A stretch of DNA of 46,690 nt from an uncultured Flavobacteriaceae bacterium (GTDB lineage: Bacteria; Bacteroidota; Bacteroidia; Flavobacteriales; Flavobacteriaceae). Below the pieces are notes generated by a model. That model was not told the DNA's origin, did no database searches, and saw nothing but the letters and a program-made list of their open reading frames with translations. The stretch is taken from positions 1 to 46,690 of the forward strand of contig CALIIC010000018.1 in the NCBI GenBank assembly GCA_938020445.1, in the 5' to 3' direction. A program made the position numbers and the translations under genes. The first letter of the stretch is position 1. Each line of letters begins with the position of its first letter. Shown here piece after piece: positions 41,956 to 46,690 of this stretch.

Positions 41956-42720
41956 TTAATTGCTTTCGCCCTTTTCATAATCCCAGGCGCTATCTAGCTT
42001 TCGCAACTCCACCACCATTCCTGATAAGTGATATTTTCCATAGATCACAACCACTTTATCGGCTTCGGAGTCTTGAATTTTATTGGCCAAATGTTGATTT
42101 CTAAAATCTACAATAAATGCATTAAAGAATTTTTTTCTCAGGCTCTTTTTTACCCGAGTACACTCATATGTATTGCTATTGAGTCCTGATGTTAGGTCAC
42201 AATCATCCAATTGAATTTCCCCGTTCTTTGTTTCAAACGAACTCACCATTGCACTGATGCTCAAATCTGCCTTTACCGCATTTACGGTGTCAACACTCAT
42301 TTCATGATAGGAAGGTTGATTCATTAGTTGGTACTTGTCGGAATACTTGTATTTCCCCAAGAACGTATTATTTATCGTATCTAAATAATCTTCAGGAACA
42401 AAACCTAGTAATTTTCGTAGTTTTCTAAGAGCCCGGTCTTGGGCAACCGAATCTGTTTGCACCTCCTCTGCTACGCTTTCATAAAAAACAACATAATCTT
42501 GCTGTTGTAGGGAATCTATTTTGGCCGAAACATCATCGTAGAACTCCTTTCTTCCAATATGATGCATCCCTATGAATACGACCTTTTTACTTCCATTGGA
42601 CAAATTGTGAATTTTGGTCGCATCATCATAGGCGCCAATCTCTTTTAAGCTCGTATTTACGATTAAAGATGTGCAGGACGAAGTGCAGAGAATAAGGAAG
42701 AAATAGATGATTTTTTTCAT
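41956..42720 (-). CDS. TraB/TIKI-like (GumN-type) lipoprotein
   Basis: The product has 254 residues. A lipobox TSSC (Cys16) makes it a lipoprotein. Three short motifs match the TraB/PrgY/TIKI superfamily: GMHH at 51-54, FYESV with Glu81, and YGKYHLSG with His231 near the end. Members are thought to be metal-dependent hydrolases or proteases (Tiki cleaves Wnt); bacterial lipoprotein members such as GumN-like ones have no proved substrate. The middle, with paired Cys residues in DDCDLT and YECTR, may be disulfide-bonded. No operon partner is evident. Confidence 0.7.
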   Translation of the reverse strand: MKKIIYFFLILCTSSCTSLIVNTSLKEIGAYDDATKIHNLSNGSKKVVFIGMHHIGRKEFYDDVSAKIDSLQQQDYVVFYESVAEEVQTDSVAQDRALRKLRKLLGFVPEDYLDTINNTFLGKYKYSDKYQLMNQPSYHEMSVDTVNAVKADLSISAMVSSFETKNGEIQLDDCDLTSGLNSNTYECTRVKKSLRKKFFNAFIVDFRNQHLANKIQDSEADKVVVIYGKYHLSGMVVELRKLDSAWDYEKGESN

Positions 42721-42922
42721 AGGTGGTTGGCTTTACTCGATAATCGAGATGAAAAATGTTCCAAGGCTTGTTGCCGTTCAGCATTGACAAGAACTATGCC
42801 GTTTTGGAAAAACTTAAGGCATCGGTATGCATTGTTATCTCTTGCTTTTATTTGCAAGCTCAGGTTAAACCTTTTGCTTAGAATAGCGTCTTAGTTCATA
42901 TCCTAACCTTCAAAGTGTAAAA

Positions 42923-44263
42923 ATGACTAAAAATGTTTTATTTTTTTGTTCCCTTCTGTTTCTTTTTTTTAACTGTAGCGAAGATGATAATAGTACTCAA
43001 AATGAAGAAGCAGTAGATGAGGAGGAAGTATTAGATGATGATGAGGTAGTAGAAGATGATGACGCATCTTATTCGGCCGAAGGTTTCGTTACCATAGAGA
43101 ATGGTTCGGGAGGGCTTGTTGCGGATTTGGATGCTGGTGATCGCTTTGCCAGAGATCATGATGCGATAGGTGACGTTAATGGAGACGGCGTCATAGATTA
43201 CATTATCGGCGCGCGCTCAGATGATGATGGTGGTGTAGATGCAGGGGCAGTGTATGTATTGTTTATGAACCTTGATGGTTCTGTTTTGTCAAACCAAAAG
43301 ATATCTATGCTGGAAGGAGGGTTTAATGAAACCTTAAACGCGGGGAACTTCTTTGGTTATGGCGTTGCGGGGATCGGTGATTACGACGGCGATGGTATCC
43401 CTGATATCGCAGTTTCGGCTCCCGTTCCACCCAACAATTCTTTATACATTATTCATCTCAACGAAGATGGAACGGTAAAAGAATATGTGAAAAATGAAAG
43501 TATAATCGCCCAAGGCTTAACGGCTATTGGAGATATTGACAATGATGGCAGAATTGATTTGGTCGCCTGCGATCCCGGGTCAAATGAAGGTGGGTCAAAC
43601 CGTGGGGCCATTGAGATATTGTTTTTAAATGAACGTTCAGAAGTGCTGAATGCCCGCTCGGTAACCATTAGTTCAACGCAAGGTGGTTTTGGAGAAGGTT
43701 TGGAAGATCAAGATCAGTTTGGCGGTAGGGAAACTGCTATACTAGGGGATATTGATAACGACGGATCCATAGAATTGGCGGTGGGCGCATTTATGTCCGA
43801 TGGCGGTAAAGGAGCTATTTGGATTCTTTCTTTGGATGCCGAAACATTTAACGTTGTTTCCAAGACCAAAATAACAGAAGGTTTAAACGGTTTTACAGAA
43901 ACACTTGATTTGGAAACAAATCCCAATGGAACAATTGGAGCGCAATTTGGCCATGCCATGTGTGCAGCGGGGGATATTGATGGTGACGGAATCACGGACT
44001 TGATTACAGGGGCAAACCAACAAAATGAAGGAAATGCTTATATCTTGTATTTAAATAGTGATAAGACGGTCAGATCATATGATAAAATTAGTGCTGCCGA
44101 AGGGGGCTTTGATTTGGTACTTGATAGTGGGGATCGTTTTGCCCGCTCTATTTCCTATGTTGGTGATCTAAAGGGAGATGGTTCTGTCGCAATAAACTTC
44201 GGTGGAGGCGTAGGAGTGGGAGGTACCGGTTCACTCTACACACTTTTCTTTAGGCCTAACTAG
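42923..44263 (+). CDS. FG-GAP/integrin-alpha repeat lipoprotein
   Basis: The product has 446 residues. It has a lipoprotein signal (FFNCSEDD, Cys18) and an acidic tether (VDEEEVLDDDEVVEDDDA). Six repeats follow, with calcium-type motifs GDVNGDGVID, GDYDGDGIPD, GDIDNDGRID, GDIDNDGSIE, GDIDGDGITD and GDLKGDGSVA; the last is degenerate. Most repeats start with a GGFxxxLxxxDxFG-type strand. Together they should make one beta-propeller on the cell surface. There is no enzyme domain. Binding to a polysaccharide or another cell is possible but not shown. Confidence 0.85.
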   Translation: MTKNVLFFCSLLFLFFNCSEDDNSTQNEEAVDEEEVLDDDEVVEDDDASYSAEGFVTIENGSGGLVADLDAGDRFARDHDAIGDVNGDGVIDYIIGARSDDDGGVDAGAVYVLFMNLDGSVLSNQKISMLEGGFNETLNAGNFFGYGVAGIGDYDGDGIPDIAVSAPVPPNNSLYIIHLNEDGTVKEYVKNESIIAQGLTAIGDIDNDGRIDLVACDPGSNEGGSNRGAIEILFLNERSEVLNARSVTISSTQGGFGEGLEDQDQFGGRETAILGDIDNDGSIELAVGAFMSDGGKGAIWILSLDAETFNVVSKTKITEGLNGFTETLDLETNPNGTIGAQFGHAMCAAGDIDGDGITDLITGANQQNEGNAYILYLNSDKTVRSYDKISAAEGGFDLVLDSGDRFARSISYVGDLKGDGSVAINFGGGVGVGGTGSLYTLFFRPN

Positions 44264-44443
44264 AGGCTGTTCAAAGTCCCGTAATTATAAATAGGGAGGC
44301 GCGATTTTATACATCTTCATACATCGAAATACATTACATCTGCGAATACTAAAAATAGCCAATTTCCAGGGTTGTAAGTGAGTGGCAGTTTAAGAATTTT
44401 CAACGAAGCAGCACTTCAGTTCCCTCTTTGGGGCTTAGGGAGA

Positions 44444-45892
44444 CTACCCCAATATCATCCCCGCAATGGTAGCTGAAAGCAAGGAAGCAAGTGATCCACC
44501 AAGCACCGCTTTCATTCCAAATTCGGAAAGTGTTTTCCGCTGTCCGGGAGCCAGTGAGCCAATTCCTCCTATTTGAATACCGATAGAGGCAAAATTCGCA
44601 AAACCACACAGCATATAGGTTGCCATGATGATCGATTTGTTATACGTAAGGCTGGGTTGGGTGGTCATATTTTTAAGCTCGGCCAGCTGAATGTATCCCA
44701 CAAACTCACTTGCCGCGAGTTTGATTCCCAATAATTGCCCCATAAGCATAATATCTTCCTTCGCCACCCCGATAAGCCACATCAAAGGGGCAAAAACGGT
44801 TCCTAATATCGCTTCCAGCGAAAACTTCTCGTAGGCGGTATTCGCTGCAATCCAATCATTGAGCGAGGTGAGTTCCCCGGTCCAGTCAAGGATACCATTG
44901 ATCATTGCAATAATGGCCACAAATACCAAGAGCATAGCCCCTACGTTTACCGCTAGTTTTAATCCTTGCGTGGTTCCATTGGCAATCGCATCCAATACAT
45001 TTGCACCGATCTTATCGCTAGAGACATGCACATCGGTGTTTACTTCATCGGTCTGTGGATAGAGCATTTTTGAAATGACGATTGCGCCGGGGGCTGCCAT
45101 CACCGATGCGGCCAGTAAATGTTTTGCAAAAATAAGTTGTAGGGCCTTGTCTTCCCCTCCGAGAAAACCGATATAGGCGGCGAGTACCGCACCTGCCACT
45201 GTTGCCATACCACCGATCATGACCAATAAGATTTCCGATTTGGTCATTTTTTCCAAATAGGCCTTGATCAATAAGGGTGCTTCGGTCTGCCCCAAAAAGA
45301 TATTCCCCGCAACAGAAAGACTTTCTGCACCTGATATTCCAAGACTTTTGGAGAGTAGCCAGGCAAGGGCGCGTACGACCTTTTGAATAATACCGAGATA
45401 GAACAGCAGTGATGTCAATGCCGAAAAGAATATAATCGTAGGCAATACCTGAAAGGCAAAAATATAGCCGAAGGTATTCGTATCGACTACCAAGCCCTCG
45501 AACAAAAATTTACTTCCTGCGCGCGTATACCCGAGAATGCTAATGAACACTTCTCCTACCGATTCGAAAACATTCTGAATGAAAGGTACTTTTAAGACGC
45601 CAATGGCGATAAGCAATTGTAAGGATACGCCGATTCCAACGGTTCTCCAGTTGATGGCTTTTCGATTGGAACTGAACAAAAAGGCGATGATCAATAGCAC
45701 GATCATTCCCAAGGCACCTCTCCCGAGGCTGTTCAAGCTGAAGCCTTCGCTGGGCAATGCTGTTTTTACTTGCAATTGATCGGCCGCGTTTACTGCGGTT
45801 TCAACAGCCGTTGTTGCGATGGTATCTTGCGAAAAAAGTGGTGTGGAACACAAAAGTACAAGTAATAGTATCCCTAATCTGGCCTTTTGCAT
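44444..45892 (-). CDS. Concentrative nucleoside transporter (CNT/NupC family)
   Basis: The ATG at 45892 gives a signal-like N-terminus (MQKARLGILLLVLLCSTPLF), as is common in Bacteroidota CNTs; the upstream frame overlaps the nuclease gene. The 482-residue product has about ten membrane helices and the CNT motifs SLGISGAESLSVAGNIFLGQ, TEAPLLIKAYLEKMT, MATVAGAVLAAYIGFLGG, EFVGYIQLAELK, YMLCGFANFASIGIQIGGIG. It couples uptake of nucleosides to H+ or Na+. It follows the DUF151 gene with a 22-base gap. Confidence 0.93.
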   Translation of the reverse strand: MQKARLGILLLVLLCSTPLFSQDTIATTAVETAVNAADQLQVKTALPSEGFSLNSLGRGALGMIVLLIIAFLFSSNRKAINWRTVGIGVSLQLLIAIGVLKVPFIQNVFESVGEVFISILGYTRAGSKFLFEGLVVDTNTFGYIFAFQVLPTIIFFSALTSLLFYLGIIQKVVRALAWLLSKSLGISGAESLSVAGNIFLGQTEAPLLIKAYLEKMTKSEILLVMIGGMATVAGAVLAAYIGFLGGEDKALQLIFAKHLLAASVMAAPGAIVISKMLYPQTDEVNTDVHVSSDKIGANVLDAIANGTTQGLKLAVNVGAMLLVFVAIIAMINGILDWTGELTSLNDWIAANTAYEKFSLEAILGTVFAPLMWLIGVAKEDIMLMGQLLGIKLAASEFVGYIQLAELKNMTTQPSLTYNKSIIMATYMLCGFANFASIGIQIGGIGSLAPGQRKTLSEFGMKAVLGGSLASLLSATIAGMILG

Positions 45893-45914
45893 GTACGTAT
45901 GGTGTTGTGGTCGG

Positions 45915-46544
45915 TTAGTTTCGTTTTGAGATTTCATCTCGTAGTTTGGCCGCTTTTTCGTAGTCTTCGTTGGTGACGGCCTTGTCCAATTCCTTGTGCA
46001 GCTCTTCGATCGTGAGTTCTGTATAGCCATCAGAGGCACCTGCCTCAATTTCTACGGTTTCGCCTTCTTGTAAAATTTCATCGACCATAATGCTTTCGTC
46101 ATTTTCGTCTTTGTCCTTGTCTTTCGAAGAGAATTTCAAAAAGATACCTGCTTTGTCCAATATGGTCTTATAGGTAAAGATCGGTGCGTTAAAACGCAGG
46201 GCAAGGGCAATGGCATCACTGGTACGGGCATCGATAATTTCTTCGATTTTATCACGTTCACAAATAATGCTCGAGTAAAAAACACCATCGACCAATTTAT
46301 GTATGATGACCTGTTTCACGACAATATCAAAGCGATCGGCGAAATTTTTAAATAGATCATGTGTTAAGGGGCGCGGTGGTTTGATCTCCTTTTCCAAGGC
46401 AATGGCAATCGATTGTGCTTCGAACGCACCAATTACGATGGGAAGCTTGCGATCCCCTTCTACTTCATTCAAAATCAGGGCGTAGGCACCATTTTGTGTT
46501 TGGCTGTACGAAATCCCTTTTATTTTTAACCTGACTAAGCTCAT
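45915..46544 (-). CDS. Bifunctional nuclease (DUF151) domain protein with C-terminal UVR motif
   Basis: The product has 209 residues. The DUF151 domain covers about residues 1-135: IKGISYSQTQNGAYALILNE, GDRKLPIVIGAFEAQSIAIA, IDARTSDAIALALRFNAPIF. An acidic linker (KDKDKDENDES) leads to a UVR motif (AVTNEDYEKAAKLRDEISK, about 189-207), as found in UvrB/UvrC interaction helices. DUF151 proteins have been described as nucleases acting on RNA and DNA; this fusion with UVR is usual in Bacteroidota. Nearby genes give no clue to a DNA-repair role. Confidence 0.93.
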   Translation of the reverse strand: MSLVRLKIKGISYSQTQNGAYALILNEVEGDRKLPIVIGAFEAQSIAIALEKEIKPPRPLTHDLFKNFADRFDIVVKQVIIHKLVDGVFYSSIICERDKIEEIIDARTSDAIALALRFNAPIFTYKTILDKAGIFLKFSSKDKDKDENDESIMVDEILQEGETVEIEAGASDGYTELTIEELHKELDKAVTNEDYEKAAKLRDEISKRN

Positions 46545-46551
46545 ATACCTG

Positions 46552-46604
46552 AAAAAAAAGAAGGCTGTTTAAATGCGAGGGCTTTCCCGTATTCAAACAG
46601 CCCT
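46552..46604 (-). terminator. Intrinsic terminator of the probable etfA transcript
   Basis: On the minus strand GGCTGTTT pairs with AAACAGCC across an imperfectly paired stem (the inner CGGG/CCCG part adds pairs), and a T-rich tail follows (TTCTTTTTTTTC). It ends the upstream gene 8 bases before the DUF151 start codon. Confidence 0.8.
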
Positions 46605-46628
46605 TAAAGGCGTGCAAATTAACAAAAA

Positions 46629-46690
46629 TTAAGCGTTCTGCGCTTTAAATTCCTTTAATTTTTCAGTGAGCTGAGGAACGATTTCGAAGG
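46629..46690 (-). CDS. etfA: C-terminal 19 residues, probably electron-transfer flavoprotein alpha subunit
   Basis: The minus strand ends in a frame reading FEIVPQLTEKLKEFKAQNA then TAA. The pattern FEVVP-x-LTEKL is that expected at the end of EtfA, and in flavobacteria etfB-etfA often precede the DUF151 nuclease gene and a CNT transporter. The evidence is only 19 residues plus gene order, so the identification is moderate. Confidence 0.6.
   Translation of the reverse strand, partial: FEIVPQLTEKLKEFKAQNA

Noticed and set aside
1..46690. CRISPR arrays, insertion sequences, integrases and phage genes
   Set aside because: No regularly spaced repeats, transposase or integrase motifs were seen on either strand.

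Overview
The window looks like a chromosomal segment from a marine-type member of the Bacteroidota, family Flavobacteriaceae. The evidence is the T9SS/gliding genes gldJ and porV, lipoproteins with Cys right after a short hydrophobic stretch, TTTG/TAnnTTTG promoters, the near absence of Shine-Dalgarno sites, and a divided pyruvate dehydrogenase locus (pdhA-pdhC). The genus cannot be fixed from sequence alone; a Maribacter/Zobellia/Muricauda-like organism is a guess. There is no phage, insertion sequence, integrase or CRISPR array. The segment is mostly core genome with a few accessory genes.

Layout. 1-3960 (minus): a DUF1553 cytochrome-like lipoprotein, a small membrane protein and a partial DUF1501 Tat protein. 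4119-5139: a DinB-like protein, tRNA-Val(GAC), and a hairpin-rich non-coding stretch carrying a copy of the tRNA 3' end. 5140-7542: the most unusual unit, with two paralogous single-TM microproteins, an ECF sigma factor, a 63-residue protein and an MscS/CmpX-like channel. Both microprotein genes and the sigma gene are preceded by the same GTGACTTT...GTGTC element. 7746-13131: a CusA/CusB copper/silver efflux pair. 13134-17756: murF and gldJ (minus) and porV (plus), with no porU between gldJ and porV. 17921-21276: cdd, pdhA, pdhC. 21388-26050: an M28 peptidase, an SDR oxidoreductase, a cyclophilin lipoprotein and an exported dikinase-like protein. 26262-29418: SprT-like, manC, DUF389. 29461-30965 (minus): MlaE-MlaF. 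31084-35595: PafA-type phosphatase, murI, folA, a 2TM protein, a class-V PLP enzyme. 35746-38622: a CBM48 protein, DUF427, and ergothioneine genes egtB-egtD. 39173-46690: an SGNH-like lipoprotein, thyA, a TraB/TIKI-like lipoprotein, an FG-GAP lipoprotein, a CNT nucleoside transporter, a DUF151 nuclease and the end of probable etfA.

How the genes work together. The best candidate for an undescribed system is the 5.1-7.5 kb sigma/microprotein/channel cluster. I infer an autoregulated envelope- or membrane-tension stress circuit. It parallels the cmpX-cfrX-sigX neighbourhood of Pseudomonas, with two small membrane proteins added to the regulon. The rest is housekeeping: cell wall (murF, murI), outer-membrane upkeep (mlaEF), secretion and motility (gldJ, porV), central metabolism (pdhA/C, possibly etfA), folate and dTMP (folA, thyA), sugar nucleotides (manC), metal resistance (cusAB) and thiol protection (egtBD).
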